64,000 nt of DNA from Chrysogorgia sp. JL179-B06. Taxonomy: Eukaryota; Cnidaria; Anthozoa; Scleralcyonacea; Chrysogorgiidae. The stretch's first letter is position 1; each line of letters opens with the position of its first letter. The stretch is taken from assembly GCA_035772405.1 (NCBI GenBank), contig JAYKKM010000174.1, forward strand, positions 196,001 to 260,000, in the 5' to 3' direction. Under the pieces are notes generated by a model that was given only the letters and a program-made list of their open reading frames with translations, was not told the DNA's origin and did not search any database. The translations under genes and the position numbers were made by a program. Below are positions 35,101-38,700 of the stretch, in pieces.

Positions 35101-35634
35101 CACGAAAATCTTTTCTCCTCCCCAAAAGATCATTTGAATTATCTTTATACTCTTCTTACAGCCAAAGCAAACCAGTTCTACTTTGAAATATGATTTTGGA
35201 TGTCTATAGTAGCTGTGAGAAGAACTATGTTAAGCTAATCAACCAGGCTAACTGAGCTAGCCAGCTCCTGCTGACGCAGCTATATCGGCTCTGGCGTGTT
35301 TACAGTTGCGCGTGACAAGTTAATGATCAATCAATTCAGAAGATAAAAACGACCCCTTTTGAAAGACTAAAAAAAACTCAGAATACTGACCGCATATATC
35401 GTAGACATCGCCAACAGACAAATAATTGTTCTGCTTCGTCCATCCATCCCAATCGAAACTCGAATGACTGCTTCTACCGGAAAACGCTCTGTGTACACTC
35501 CTTATGTCGGCGAAGTTCACTCTGAAGTACTCCTTGGCCACAAATAGCGCGAAAACTAACGTTAGAAAAAGAAGAAAGCACACGCGCTTTTTGTAACCGA
35601 TGTTATAATATCGCGATCTCAGAAGAGTAAACAT
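17188..35634 (-). CDS. ML-domain lipid-recognition protein (5 exons, 200 aa), split by a 14.8 kb intron
   Basis: Minus-strand exons are 35391-35634, 33365-33466, 18480-18602, 17662-17714 and 17188-17268. They have AG/GT borders and phases that fit throughout (201 codons with the stop). Exon 1 encodes a short basic cytoplasmic tail and one hydrophobic segment (FLLFLTLVFALFVAKEYF), read as a signal anchor or uncleaved signal. The rest resembles the MD-2-related lipid-recognition fold (NPC2/GM2 activator class). It has strand-rich segments, ALYNETFDVC, a following IKCPMKKG, and the last strands GYFVAIGHV and KCLGKIEAEFEI. Such proteins bind sterols or lipids in secretory or lysosomal lumens. The nested transposons at 18639-33268 lie wholly inside intron 2, so the frame is not broken. 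Expression across such an intron is untested. The family assignment is inferred from pattern. Confidence 0.8.
17383..17548. repeat. fold-back MITE in ML-gene intron
   Basis: AAAATTTCATCTTCATG at the left is matched by CATGAAGATGAAATTTT at the right. The arms continue through GTTAAAGTTAT and CACAAGAG with a few mismatches. Confidence 0.75.
18018..18231. repeat. fold-back MITE with long perfect arms
   Basis: TCGTGGCACGTGGGATTTC through CAGTTGCCCTGTCCTTCAAG is repeated as an inverted copy ending GTGCCACGA. Arms are about 80 bp, essentially identical, around a roughly 55 bp loop. It lies in the ML-gene intron and is recent by arm identity. Confidence 0.85.
18903..18908. repeat. target-site duplication TACAGT, left
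   Basis: TACAGT directly precedes the AGTAGTGTATAT tip of the left terminal repeat. The same 6 bp follow the right repeat at 32989-32994. A 6 bp duplication is the hallmark of Polinton/Maverick integration. Confidence 0.95.
18909..19458. repeat. terminal inverted repeat, left (about 550 bp)
   Basis: Matches 32460-32988 in inverse orientation with only a few substitutions and one roughly 20 bp length difference near the inner end. It contains two to three copies of a roughly 105 bp module. Each module has TGCTAATTAGC, TGACGTCATCATTACGCCCC and the hairpin arms TTGATTGACA/TGTCAATCAA. Confidence 0.95.
19622..19882 (+). CDS. small zinc-finger protein, 86 aa
   Basis: First gene inside the left repeat. 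The ATG at 19622 is chosen because the upstream in-frame extension has no ATG. Two cysteine/histidine clusters are visible: CTCGHKASETG followed by LHTKVAH at residues about 19-39, and CLKC followed by HEMETH at about 53-76. The second fits a C2H2 finger; the first has an unusual single-residue C-x-C spacing. The short length and basic composition suggest a DNA-binding regulator of the element (inference). The DNA between the repeat and this start (19459-19621) has (TCC)n runs and two copies of TTTTCTGAAATCGA. It converges on the fragment at 19955-20127, with the TTTTGATTGACA hairpin between them. Confidence 0.7.
   Translation: MPTRKSNPTGMVASDYLYCTCGHKASETGMRLHTKVAHGAKPKTRDFLCLKCNVVIPGGGKEFAKHEMETHRREHDNNPQKWFTSG
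19916..19941. terminator. perfect hairpin (TTTTGATTGACA arms)
   Basis: TTTTGATTGACA, a 2-nt loop and the exact complement form a 12 bp stem. It lies between the convergent zinc-finger gene and the SLATT-like fragment. The same hairpin is present in the terminal repeats. Its role as a 3'-end signal here is inferred from position. Confidence 0.5.
19955..20127 (-). pseudogene. inverted duplicate of the 3' end of the SLATT-like gene
   Basis: These 173 bp are the reverse complement of 31893-32066 with near-perfect identity. They correspond to the last ~58 codons of the SLATT-like gene near the right end. There is no start codon and no transmembrane part, and the 138-aa gene stops just upstream. 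It is a fragment, and it places a copy of one end's coding sequence at the other end of the element. That suggests terminal exchange or template switching between the two ends. Confidence 0.85.
20131..20547 (-). CDS. small membrane/coiled-coil protein, 138 aa
   Basis: Starts with a glycine-rich hydrophobic segment (FNALAFAGAGFLF, about 9-22). A charged helical stretch rich in E, K, R and D follows (about 30-95, likely coiled coil), and it ends with a second hydrophobic segment (GVLAVSAGWVGYKVVAIMI). The order TM, coiled coil, TM is typical of small virion or membrane proteins of Polinton-like elements; the specific function is unknown. The start is preceded by GTAAGATAAAGAT, exactly mirrored before the divergent gene at 20762, so the two share the iteron-bearing intergenic region. 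Confidence 0.75.
   Translation of the reverse strand: MAMMAGGLFNALAFAGAGFLFKHLEGNKYGEEISRHNLAMEKLTRDRELWNEQEVAHRDKVARLRLALSDANHSINDTNAALDVLSATLRKTAKFQKRPELNDYYTPSPEMQKYLSVTEGVLAVSAGWVGYKVVAIMI
20548..20761. promoter_or_regulatory. divergent intergenic region with GAGCAA iterons (candidate origin/operator)
   Basis: The 214 bp between two divergent genes holds about nine direct copies of GAGCAA, plus degenerate AAGCAA and inverted TTGCTC forms. Many are arranged as GAGCAAATCTT or GAGCAACTTTT at an 11 bp period, that is, on one face of the helix. Both edges carry the same GTAAGATAAAGAT box pointing outward to each ATG. Iterated sites in the main divergent region are what one expects of a replication origin or cooperative regulator-binding region; no binding protein is proven. 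Confidence 0.65.
20762..21121 (+). CDS. single-pass membrane protein, 119 aa
   Basis: A lysine/alanine-rich N-terminus (residues ~10-40) is followed by one hydrophobic segment (LGYVVGAIGVVGGLYFYF, about 58-76). After that come a basic stop-transfer stretch and a serine/aspartate-rich acidic tail ending DLESFD. The family is not recognised. It is the first gene of the rightward pair 20762/21146 and shares its control region with the 138-aa gene. It is probably a virion or host-membrane protein of the element. Confidence 0.7.
   Translation: MSEATETITSQKPKDPKKVEGGKRLAAISKAAKAKKAQERLEQSEGQRSRESNQLVGKLGYVVGAIGVVGGLYFYFKRDDEPPPRHVVFDSSEANAPSCSRASSDADQAKDCSDLESFD
21146..21370 (+). CDS. small membrane protein, 74 aa
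   Basis: Two mildly hydrophobic helices (LLYTTAGVGISMVS and LVGTLKLAVAISAGTIAV) are separated by a basic turn. Upstream is TTTTCTCGTGTAATAAAAGG, close to the motif before the capsid and integrase starts. A perfect hairpin follows the stop codon within 20 nt. Function unknown. Confidence 0.65.
   Translation: MSDRKEIMNEVYDALLYTTAGVGISMVSRKILGESLSAPTTLVGTLKLAVAISAGTIAVKYAQQKKLIPDDPFK
21389..21412. terminator. hairpin between convergent genes (TTTTATAAGC arms)
   Basis: A perfect 10 bp stem (TTTTATAAGC, loop TTTT, GCTTATAAAA) lies between the stop codons of the convergent genes ending at 21370 and 21426. It probably marks the 3' end on both strands. Confidence 0.65.
21426..22268 (-). CDS. candidate single-stranded DNA-binding protein, 280 aa
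   Basis: Sequence is beta-rich with patches such as FPLCLWNRDGPT, PTLYAKLIYH, FFDPDNN and MGKHCWANGAVKIESIFVG. A basic linker (ESKPKVVESKPKRE) follows, then a strongly acidic C-terminus (FESDSEEECDTVY) with a terminal aromatic. An OB-like body plus an acidic, aromatic-ended tail is the plan of T7 gp2.5-like ssDNA-binding proteins, also known in large DNA viruses. The assignment is by overall pattern, not a specific motif. If right, it is one of few replication-type proteins in an element with no polymerase. It is the last gene of the leftward operon-like run from 24787. Confidence 0.5.
   Translation of the reverse strand: MTENTQLTSAKGYDPKEHMIFSDPVSGEIPDSKLTFKRINISTRNEDGTEGELIIPTERLYSFGVSENTSQETGKVTGFTFPLCLWNRDGPTKEEEVWVNTFDAIVDNCIDHLVENREEIDRFELEHSDLTKSKGGLNPLYWKTEKVEDKKTGKTTLQRVPGRGPTLYAKLIYHKKQDKFLTQFFDPDNNPVEVQSLMGKHCWANGAVKIESIFVGARISLQVKLHEVVVEPSGTRMKRLLPLRESKPKVVESKPKRETANAAMEFVFESDSEEECDTVY
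22276..22407 (-). CDS. small basic protein, 43 aa
   Basis: ATG at 22407 is preceded by AGAGAAAGGAG. The stop lies 7 nt before the start of the 280-aa gene. The peptide is highly basic (WKRYLKGLRKKAERLKDE) and helical. Tight spacing in the leftward run supports it as real. It could be a nucleic-acid-condensing core peptide, a guess from composition alone. Confidence 0.55.
   Translation of the reverse strand: MIDTRPRVKKAMADGWKRYLKGLRKKAERLKDEIENGLRSCEE
22432..23175 (-). CDS. concanavalin/LamG-like beta-sandwich protein, 247 aa
   Basis: The middle and C-terminal parts show a LamG/ConA-like pattern: SIFMVFKLL, FIGYKIGLTNRLSYG, HLVSCHWLMKGSHLRVND, SGEIYGLRVV and then a short helix. The start at 23175 follows GTAGTAATAA. 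Such folds on viruses are common in attachment or capsid-decoration proteins; that role is inference. It belongs to the leftward run of structural-type genes. Confidence 0.55.
   Translation of the reverse strand: MSLYLGHDEPKREKDERPPYETVFNVNVKNAKVTYHNAAGGSNKVEQIEDGTSRLHQNTFLKSPTVNVDGDAVKNLVNDRMVFDCPALMNTNVSIFMVFKLLAIPSSGGYGYVVGNDNGSHDKFIGYKIGLTNRLSYGGGWPVKEYNCTLPPGLVGTDKHLVSCHWLMKGSHLRVNDTVLFRSAFNANTKSIGAPFGSIFFNERFASTERTKGTSGEIYGLRVVKGFLEADDISRINKSMMLEYDIA
23182..23310 (-). CDS. small protein, 42 aa
   Basis: ATG at 23310 lies 7 nt after the stop of the 489-aa gene and is preceded by TTTAGAGAAAGG. The peptide has a hydrophobic start (TIVFVSELVNYYF) and an acidic helix (PEEEWERVLNLIDSMYRK). 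It fits exactly between its neighbours with no slack, which supports translation. Function unknown. Confidence 0.5.
   Translation of the reverse strand: MMMTIVFVSELVNYYFPVEKPTPEEEWERVLNLIDSMYRKWR
23318..24787 (-). CDS. unassigned 489-aa protein with Pro/Thr stalk and C-terminal membrane anchor
   Basis: Start 24787 is preferred over upstream ORF extension because it carries the AAATAAAATG context mirrored by the divergent penton gene. The first ~390 residues are globular mixed sequence without a motif I recognise. Then come a lysine-rich stretch, a Pro/Thr/Ser-rich stalk (TTTPPTTPAPPNTPTSP) and a C-terminal hydrophobic segment (LLPVSLEVLVGVIVSKFLL). That layout suggests a surface or virion-membrane protein anchored by its tail. 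It heads the leftward run that continues to the candidate SSB. It is the largest unknown of the element and has no polymerase or protease signature. Confidence 0.7.
   Translation of the reverse strand: MTSQIESAIRAYYGKNYDKVIKNSKIAVQKARSDLLKRYPYATMDKFEFDPVQTQEGDVTRVDVYFRNSDIVSTDITSDTFKDDQSMWKWLHNNVSFPRIWNSGGTVQKLIHTERAGTSDVTYPPYTLNYPVNNFLIYVDDKNSFSSSLPKIVIDTKKRFLDGPDGDNVNTVWTLSKSYYQAIAAMYIATYRSGVSLQNLTPNPDIPKQITSLMRFHVYFTMRRVMFRLDKSGPDIANILRLYVPDWRVLRSHLALSGPWVNDIKDIQGDYKRYCSRVSNGITELGQELLNESIEVYVYALLGAQAKAKQSIVGGRASAREVQQVFRNIVEDAVVQYSPSVWINLMNKAIKDTNVKLDMAVTPNTWLIPRSMVLLKTPIPGYNNLLRESTETNMKFGYNDGLNFSSPKPKEEAVKTHSSGGEHLEKLPHAKVKAKGDATKVKVKGTTTPPTTPAPPNTPTSPTTSSPLTSLLPVSLEVLVGVIVSKFLL
24788..24809. 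promoter_or_regulatory. 22 bp bidirectional start region with mirrored AAATAAAATG
   Basis: Only 22 bp separate the start codons of two divergent genes. Each ATG is preceded by AAATAAA, so CATTTTATTT and AAATAAAATG form an inverted pair around a 9-10 nt centre. The promoter elements of both genes must overlap each other or the opposite coding regions. Confidence 0.7.
24810..25502 (+). CDS. probable minor capsid (penton-like) protein, 230 aa
   Basis: A beta-rich protein of the size of Polinton minor capsid proteins, with patches LPRGSSLTVKSASVFWGF, YWTFGDLATRFADD, RFVEIHCDTLV, SSVIAVLPI and TYNTLSFYTKTN. The alternation of short hydrophobic strands fits a single jelly roll. It lies near the integrase and in the same rightward run as the capsid and ATPase genes. 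The assignment is by size, strand pattern and context. The last 23 nt overlap the integrase start in another frame. Confidence 0.5.
   Translation: MVKLSVFLENGKKTIALNRSLILPRGSSLTVKSASVFWGFKNVVKDLNDHILFNGVKHTIPEGYWTFGDLATRFADDEDVKITLTHNVHDHTCTLKTLRPAKLYKFGELLGFPTNTTMGAIKSVSPNRIDINRGLRFVEIHCDTLVDETIDVSGKRSSVIAVLPITSETTLSGSVTNFQTVESSVPIRSGTYNTLSFYTKTNVSGVDKVGDVLLDINIFSNKKDGQRCYN
25480..26565 (+). CDS. retroviral-type (rve) integrase with C-terminal chromodomain, 361 aa
   Basis: Inserts the element into host DNA with 6 bp staggered cuts. An N-terminal helical region (1-70) is followed by the RNase H-like core with the catalytic acidic triad. These are D81 in VQLDLVDM, D147 in AQFDDGLEF and E181 in VVERFNRTLK. 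The D147-E181 spacing is 34, close to the canonical D,D-35-E. An SH3-like region follows (~250-320). The end is a chromodomain (RVDKVLKRKKKMVLVKWAGY, then NSWIP), which in Polintons and gypsy-like elements can read histone marks. Catalytic residues are intact. It overlaps the penton gene by 23 nt. It is the best single identifier of the element as Polinton-like. Confidence 0.95.
   Translation: MDNDVITEQSLRDLYYDPVTGYQSRERLYQKALEEGLNVSRNSIKEWLETQDTYTRYKPVARRHKFRKTWVSGLGEQVQLDLVDMGKLKDKNNGYYWVLTCVEILSRFAFAIPVYRKDTRNMSKAVGKLLRQFHERFGIYPKLAQFDDGLEFYNVGVKRLLEEHGVTYFSTKSDKKAAVVERFNRTLKTSMWKYFYNKGTYKWVDILDDLVANYNNTKHSSTLVKPANVTKDNESQVWTTLFGHDFGEFPLPKFRLGQKVRISKYKSIFTKGYEANFTEEIFSVSKVVRGDPNVYVLNDESGEDVIGTFYEEEMSAVEKTEDATYRVDKVLKRKKKMVLVKWAGYDAKHNSWIPVSDVEKL
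26577..27746 (+). CDS. 389-aa protein with C-terminal multi-helix membrane domain
   Basis: The start at 26577 (context GATAAAATGG) lies 11 nt after the integrase stop; the frame is open further upstream but only inside the integrase. The N-terminal ~270 residues are acidic and mostly helical. The last ~110 residues hold two or three hydrophobic segments: SAIGITVAGLVTTIIVGARG, then WAVGLANFVYSVLKAGAS and NLLVVVIALVWLAMEW. The end is KNRK. This C-terminal module with amphipathic glycine/alanine helices looks membrane-active. A role in virion entry or an internal membrane is possible but not shown. Confidence 0.7.
   Translation: MAEGGEDFEMEERFPEYDNLDTEDLDTRLFELNESLLTSDDLLVTERITYIDRLLLGRDVAETSFGGTDPASDVFVQVDKYVQDSREGKRISPHSESIIELRNRTTVRDGKVFFKERLRSGGYSTVERIVLNSVDGSYVKNTAKRNARAVSQFEKLVDFAVGETTTSDELPMTPVVGQVMIPEDVLRRLSAEDRRVINGVLNPSNTILPESRIGDRGAIQLMIDDFRERSDANLELARDSESYGDARVHFQKSFDEDAVVDAFERQRVLEETRAGQERDVTRLEKFKEWIKKNALSLSAIGITVAGLVTTIIVGARGAIAKGAGAALSFAKVVKNAIEKLGPWAVGLANFVYSVLKAGASGIAWLAQNLLVVVIALVWLAMEWYRKNRK
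27780..28301 (+). CDS. GIY-YIG endonuclease with C-terminal zinc finger, 173 aa
   Basis: The N-terminal nuclease core has TIYMIYNTVDSEIYIGST (the GIY and YIG strands), an arginine in VEQRLAKHK and the metal-ligand glutamate in LEGSYIQRM. Two near-identical repeats (YQKTYYQTN, YQKVYYQTN) follow. A C2H2-like finger (CVCGREISRSGLSKHKRTRVH) ends the protein. GIY-YIG enzymes nick or cut DNA in repair, recombination and mobile elements. Here it could process replication intermediates. A perfect hairpin lies directly downstream. Confidence 0.9.
   Translation: MTTSGTIYMIYNTVDSEIYIGSTLKTVEQRLAKHKTESRRSINRNIKLYRKAREIGWYNMRISEMEKLPCSNLELRVLEGSYIQRMKPELNTYKTGLYFNESGVFDEKKYQKTYYQTNTDSIKEYQKVYYQTNSETILERTRAKVVCVCGREISRSGLSKHKRTRVHLETVGE
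28312..28336. terminator. hairpin after GIY-YIG gene (TTTCGTAACC arms)
   Basis: TTTCGTAACC, loop TTGGT, GGTTACGAAA: a perfect 10 bp stem starting 10 nt after the stop codon. It separates the integrase-side genes from the capsid-side genes on the same strand. Confidence 0.65.
28356..28481 (+). CDS. 41-aa single-pass membrane peptide overlapping the capsid start
   Basis: ATG at 28356 has the context CACTAATAAA. A basic helix (NRLTKKAGELKVALEKF) is followed by a hydrophobic segment (LYLFIVGVLFLI) and a basic end (KNFSRNNK). Its TGA overlaps the ATG of the next gene as ATGA at 28478-28481. That arrangement allows coupled stop-start translation. Function unknown; the layout resembles small virion membrane peptides. 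Confidence 0.6.
   Translation: MNRLTKKAGELKVALEKFRENLYLFIVGVLFLIKNFSRNNK
28478..29698 (+). CDS. probable major capsid protein (double jelly roll), 406 aa
   Basis: Largest structural candidate, directly upstream of the packaging ATPase as in many Polinton-like viruses. It is beta-rich with SLYINIPKLKPDSCLVPGS, RLTINMAGEVVYDN, GGYSLESLELEYETIDN and NVKVTIEGVPNEVY. The last third has FYKDKFALVVDLRST and a final strand-turn segment IFVLSDALLNITSGNLKSIQY-like in composition. Length and strand content suit a compact double-jelly-roll capsid. No disorder or membrane segment is seen. The assignment rests on size, gene order and pattern. A structure prediction would settle it. Confidence 0.62.
   Translation: MNKNLSHHAKKTKLSDIVGSRTRHVVTMNPNKANPGESLYINIPKLKPDSCLVPGSLSILFDFKNANVKSWFNNNLSKLLQDRLTINMAGEVVYDNVGESTIEVYKDLWKPKIVRDEMVEVGIAGENLRKLISKDDSGASSGDATKVADALVYSVFGTKQKISLDKILGDSGLYAPYAMSNNPQFVITLPQASDIMVAQSGSAVGGYSLESLELEYETIDNMDLASEITNHYMVGRSLPYEHVTLLKKSPWGKGETLVNENINLPRKHMKAVVMLFTKAATTNSEEFVYPNIDNVKVTIEGVPNEVYSQGIPKTRYFSEAERLFGQVDQSVTHRKFYKDKFALVVDLRSTSDQTVHGSGKRIMNTQSGVLLEITKRATATDLICNIFVLSDALLNITSGNLKSIQY
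29701..30303 (+). CDS. genome-packaging ATPase (A32/FtsK-HerA-like), 200 aa
   Basis: Starts 3 nt after the capsid stop. Walker A is GPTYCGKT at residues 11-18, Walker B LIILDDC at 87-93. A sensor-type segment follows (STIVLTQQMTSIAKPYRENIS-like, with TQQ). The short size and the motif spacing fit the packaging ATPases of Polintons, virophages and large DNA viruses. These drive DNA into the capsid. All key residues are present. Adjacent capsid genes support the assignment. Confidence 0.9.
   Translation: MDTPFNMMIVGPTYCGKTYYLLEMLEKRLKGVFDYIVLLCPTVLWNTTYHEWKYFHDEDFIVLPVEQESVDDMLKYVVETFTDTKTLIILDDCASGQDVKNRTSELVKLGYSGRHYGLSTIVLTQQMTSIAKPYRENISRITSFHNTNRKDMLELINDYLNGVSKEDVAWITKELREKKHACLEINLRHPYGHKVISPPQ
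30307..30783 (+). CDS. 158-aa coiled-coil protein with one C-terminal TM
   Basis: Start preceded by CACAATAAAGA, 3 nt after the ATPase stop. Residues 1-50 are acidic and low in complexity; 50-120 are helical and charged. One hydrophobic segment (VTPMIPFLGLLSGGLTVGTHVY) lies near the C-terminus, followed by a basic-acidic tail. The family is not recognised. Its position in the capsid/ATPase block suggests a virion component. Confidence 0.65.
   Translation: MNPEDFVNNDAEEETSDAKEKTNGAEDVAKDVDKKREELLLLASDGEIKKSEAYVRKANAKTILKLYAEYEADTLEKSTSLLCDLFLSKFSAMMGGLDAVEKPEEMEKELKRDPYLNKDLKKLMSYVTPMIPFLGLLSGGLTVGTHVYSHKKKEDEPI
30807..31397 (+). CDS. zinc-ribbon protein, TFIIB/VLTF3-like, 196 aa
   Basis: A treble-ligand pattern C37-x-H39 and C52-x2-C55, the latter within MVCVECGLVLPRT, matches the N-terminal zinc ribbon of TFIIB-type factors (MxCxECGLV). 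The following region (SYRDPRWANSGNRLASFDNLL, FFNVNFVLQRLLERYGVHV) has a helical layout like viral late transcription factor 3. The likely job is transcription of the element's genes, perhaps recognising the shared TAATAAA-like start motif (inference). The 3' end overlaps the next gene by 43 nt in another frame. It is a good candidate but lacks a diagnostic full-length signature. Confidence 0.5.
   Translation: MNELGLEKKYTSGFLLFNQALLKYDTRTSDQGERSGCLHESREEYHNFTMVCVECGLVLPRTEEDPVYVPLNHETYGMNNIRSYRDPRWANSGNRLASFDNLLAKVREKIDISDHILSNVTSDFYTLEREFSDGNDSNKRFFNVNFVLQRLLERYGVHVGREQGVKIPKKNDRIDEFDECFNKWLSYHGTSTTTTY
31355..32071 (+). CDS. SLATT-like two-TM protein, 238 aa
   Basis: The N-terminal pattern is LLKKWAEMSKTYSIMH, then TM1 (about 43-60, GIPVVVLGGVTASSIF) and TM2 (about 73-93, YVNGVLALVVAALAGVNNFLG). 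After TM2 comes TTKHQNASFKYTKIALDIDTLL. This matches the SLATT/DUF4231 layout, with two helices followed by a conserved cytoplasmic helix. In bacteria SLATT proteins are predicted pore-forming effectors of nucleotide-signal defence systems. The C-terminus is charged, ending MQTIHSDSEEEEG. Start context TTTTAATAAATG; overlaps the zinc-ribbon gene by 43 nt. Its last 174 bp are duplicated in inverse orientation at 19955-20127. A hairpin follows the stop. Confidence 0.65.
   Translation: MAELSWNKYHDNLLKKWAEMSKTYSIMHSLCAQYYSKWHDRLGIPVVVLGGVTASSIFSSASPQEDYHRIWTYVNGVLALVVAALAGVNNFLGTVEKTTKHQNASFKYTKIALDIDTLLSFRQDERPFTPQEFIQSKKHEMLEIRENVPEVLPWVMDDYLRRLDRSLTNTKSKVNTYVVSGGSQSSENTSDFVDGDVERGRKTSVAHLADFSDKKSSAVVAASERMQTIHSDSEEEEG
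32076..32102. terminator. hairpin after SLATT-like gene (CCTTACCA arms)
   Basis: CCTTACCA, loop ATG, TGGTAAGG, extended by AAG/CTT across one mismatch. It lies 5 nt after the stop and between convergent genes. Confidence 0.65.
32118..32498 (-). CDS. 126-aa protein starting inside the right terminal repeat
   Basis: Open from an ATG at 32498, which lies in the right inverted repeat (32460-32988), to 32118. The later part is helical: VNEEILERSIALINSLIREA and VMLLHTVSDTLLEFNESA. A T12-13 run near residue 35 (SFFFLELKKE) is a slip-prone site. An internal Met is an alternative start. The equivalent ATG in the left repeat leads into different sequence. The family is not recognised; coding status is moderate. 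Confidence 0.45.
   Translation of the reverse strand: MTPHLSIKTLVSGYQIDPKLTLVSDGVVATLSFFFLELKKERDDTLQQANMIVIKSKDVNRETTTSVVNEEILERSIALINSLIREACTCVRESRDVPLGENKLVMLLHTVSDTLLEFNESALTYD
32460..32988. repeat. terminal inverted repeat, right (about 530 bp)
   Basis: Reverse complement of 18909-19458. Differences seen include AAATTTCAATT against AAATCTCATTT, one C/T in AACGGGTCCC and one A/T in GCTAATTAGC. The inner end is CCGCTGACCAAAG. Confidence 0.95.
32989..32994. repeat. target-site duplication TACAGT, right
   Basis: Directly follows the ...ACACTACT tip of the right repeat. Identical to 18903-18908. Confidence 0.95.
33617..34011. repeat. fold-back MITE in ML-gene intron 1
   Basis: GAACTCGTAAAATGATAGAG at the left pairs with its near-complement at the right. 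Arms of about 150 bp include TTTGTTTGATATGTAAATG and CTCTGACGTCAGGTGC. A related pair occurs at about 61060-61250 (ATTTCAGTTTGTTTGATATG), showing a family. Confidence 0.8.
34041..34157. repeat. short perfect fold-back
   Basis: AAATTAGCCTTCTCCGCAGG through AACTCTGTGTC is matched by its complement, ending GAGGCTAATTT. Arms about 32 bp. A second small inverted pair with AACGCGCAAGA lies at 34797-34868. Confidence 0.75.
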
Positions 35635-35790
35635 TGCGCGCACAATTGGGCACAGATCGAACTAATTTTGCCCTCAGGGAAAAGTGTCTCTGGCGATTTC
35701 TTGCGATCTGGACTGGACCTCAAATGACCTTTATTCGTCAGCGTTAGAAGGAAATCTTTGTTCTAATCAATATGGCCTTGTCTTCGTGTT

Positions 35791-38700
35791 GCGTTAATCC
35801 AAGTGCGACCAAACAGCGTTCGGGATACGCCAGTGCTAGAGAAAACCACAAAAATATGTTTTCCTCATATTGTACGTCGCAGCTGACCATGCTAAGCTTC
35901 CCCAAGGTGAACCGGAAGCGCATTTGTTTGCGCAGCAATACAATAAAAGCGATTTAATGCGCGTGATAAAAAGGTTGCTGTCACCGATAAGGACCATCAA
36001 ATACCCTGTGATCCTTTAGGACTCAGGAATGACACAGATATTCCGTGTTTTTACAATGAGATTTAAAATTCACTTTTTTTCATGATGAACATATTATGTG
36101 TGAAATACACTCAAGAAATAAAGTTTTAATCTATTAAATCTAATCTAATCCTGGTCACGTTACTGTCTCATCTCGTACCCAGACCCAAGGGGCTTCCCCT
36201 TGCGCAGGCGGTTGTTTTCGATCTGATAGAAAGCGCGCTAGTCATGACGCTGCCCCTGAAGGGGTTGCGTGCGAACTTGAAAAAATTCAGCCTGAATTTT
36301 TTCAAGAATGATGGCTTACGATTTACAATTGTTCCATACTCGGTGGTCGCAAGAAGAAGTTACAGGATCAATGTAAAGAAGCCAAGAAAAGATTGAACGA
36401 TTCCCCCTAAAAGGATCTACTTGATCGAAACAATATGCCAGTCATGGATTGATGCGAAATGCTTGGCTGGATGTAATTCCTGTAGTGACAGTAACTTTGC
36501 TCAGTATATAGCCAATCATATTCACTCTTGCGAGAGGTGCTACAACACCCATTTGTTTCACTTACCATGGATTCCATGTGTGCCGAAGGTCGAAGGACCC
36601 CTCGAAGAAAAACAGACTTGCGCATGTCACGACGCTGCCCCTTTAAAACAGAGCAGTCTTAAACATGGTTGAAGGTATGGTCAGCAGGACATGTGTCCCA
36701 TGTGAAGACCGACCTGACAAAAAATTACGGAATAGACATAAATTAAAGACAAGGACTAATACACTAATAACATATGATAGGACAGATTAAGAACAGCAGC
36801 TTAAATAATATGAACGGCACTTTAAGAGCAGTACGTTTTCCAAGTGCGCATTCTGTTTACATCGAAAGGAGAGTCTAATTGAGAAGAGTAGTATATCTAA
36901 AGTTGGTGTTTAAAAGAGAAAACAGACGTACTATTACGGATGATCGGATTGTTCCAGAGAAAGGAGTTCCTAAAAAGAGAAGTCCTGCAAGGATTGACTT
37001 GAAGCAAATTGTCCTTGCTACTAACGGGTGCGAGACGAGAGGTGAGAAGAAAAGGTAACAAAAGAGGAGATGTCTAGATCGCAGAGGCCTTGTTTACATT
37101 TAAAAAAAAAAGATGAGAGCTTCTCTCAGACTATCTTACAAATAGCAAGTAAGGGTCTTATTATATTTTGGTAAAACAAAATTAGCGGACAGTTTTTGTT
37201 TTTAAAAAGTTTTAAGTGGGTCAAGGGTTAAATACTGTTTTATACCACCCACAGACTTCAACTTGCGTTAATCCAAGTGCGACCAAACAGCGTTCGGGAT
37301 ACGCCAGTGCTAGAGAAAACCACAAAAATATGTTTTCCTCATATTGTACGTCGCAGCTGACCATGCTAAGCTTCCCCAAGGTGAACCGGAAGCGCATTTG
37401 TTTGCGCAGCAATACAATAAAAGCGATTTAATGCGCGTGATAAAAAGGTTGCTGTCACCGATAAGGACCATCAAATACCCTGTGATCCTTTAGGACTCAG
37501 GAATGACACAGATATTCCGTGTTTTTACAATGAGATTTAAAATTCACTTTTTTTCATGATGAACATATTATGTGTGAAATACACTCAAGAAATAAAGTTT
37601 TAATCTATTAAATCTAATCTAATCCTGGTCACGTTACTGTCTCATCTCGTACCCAGACCCCAAGGGGCTTCCCCTTGCGCAGGCGGTTGTTTTCGATCTG
37701 ATAGAAAGCGCGCTAGTCATGACGCTGCCCCTGAAGGGGTTGCGTGCGAACTTGAAAAAATTCAGCCTGAATTTTTTCAAGAATGATGGCTTACGATTTA
37801 CAATTGTTCCATACTCGGTGGTCGCAAGAAGAAGTTACAGGATCAATGTAAAGAAGCCAAGAAAAGATTGAACGATTCCCCCTAAAAGGATCTACTTGAT
37901 CGAAACAATATGCCAGTCATGGATTGATGCGAAATGCTTGGCTGGATGTAATTCCTGTAGTGACAGTAACTTTGCTCAGTATATAGCCAATCATATTCAC
38001 TCTTGCGAGAGGTGCTACAACACCCATTTGTTTCACTTACCATGGATTCCATGTGTGCCGAAGGTCGAAGGACCCCTCGAAGAAAAACAGACTTGCGCAT
38101 GTCACGACGCTGCCCCTTTAAAACAGAGCAGTCTTAAAACATGGTTGAAGGTATGGTCAGCAGGACATGTGTCCCATGTGAAGACCGACCTGACAAAAAA
38201 TTACGGAATAGACATAAATTAAAGACAAGGACTAATACACTAATAACATATGATAGGACAGATTAAGAACAGCAGCTTAAATAATATGAACGGCACTTTA
38301 AGAGCAGTACGTTTTCCAAGTGCGCATTCTGTTTACATCGAAAGGAGAGTCTAATTGAGAAGAGTAGTATATCTAAAGTTGGTGTTTAAAAGAGAAAACA
38401 GACGTACTATTACGGATGATCGGATTGTTCCAGAGAAAGGAGTTCCTAAAAAGAGAAGTCCTGCAAGGATTGACTTGAAGCAAATTGTCCTTGCTACTAA
38501 CGGGTGCGAGACGAGAGGTGAGAAGAAAAGGTAACAAAAGAGGAGATGTCTAGATCGCAGAGGCCTTGTTTACATTTAAAAAAAAAAGATGAGAGCTTCT
38601 CTCAGACTATCTTACAAATAGCAAGTAAGGGTCTTATTATATTTTGGTAAAACAAAATTAGCGGACAGTTTTTGTTTTTAAAAAGTTTTAAGTGGGTCAA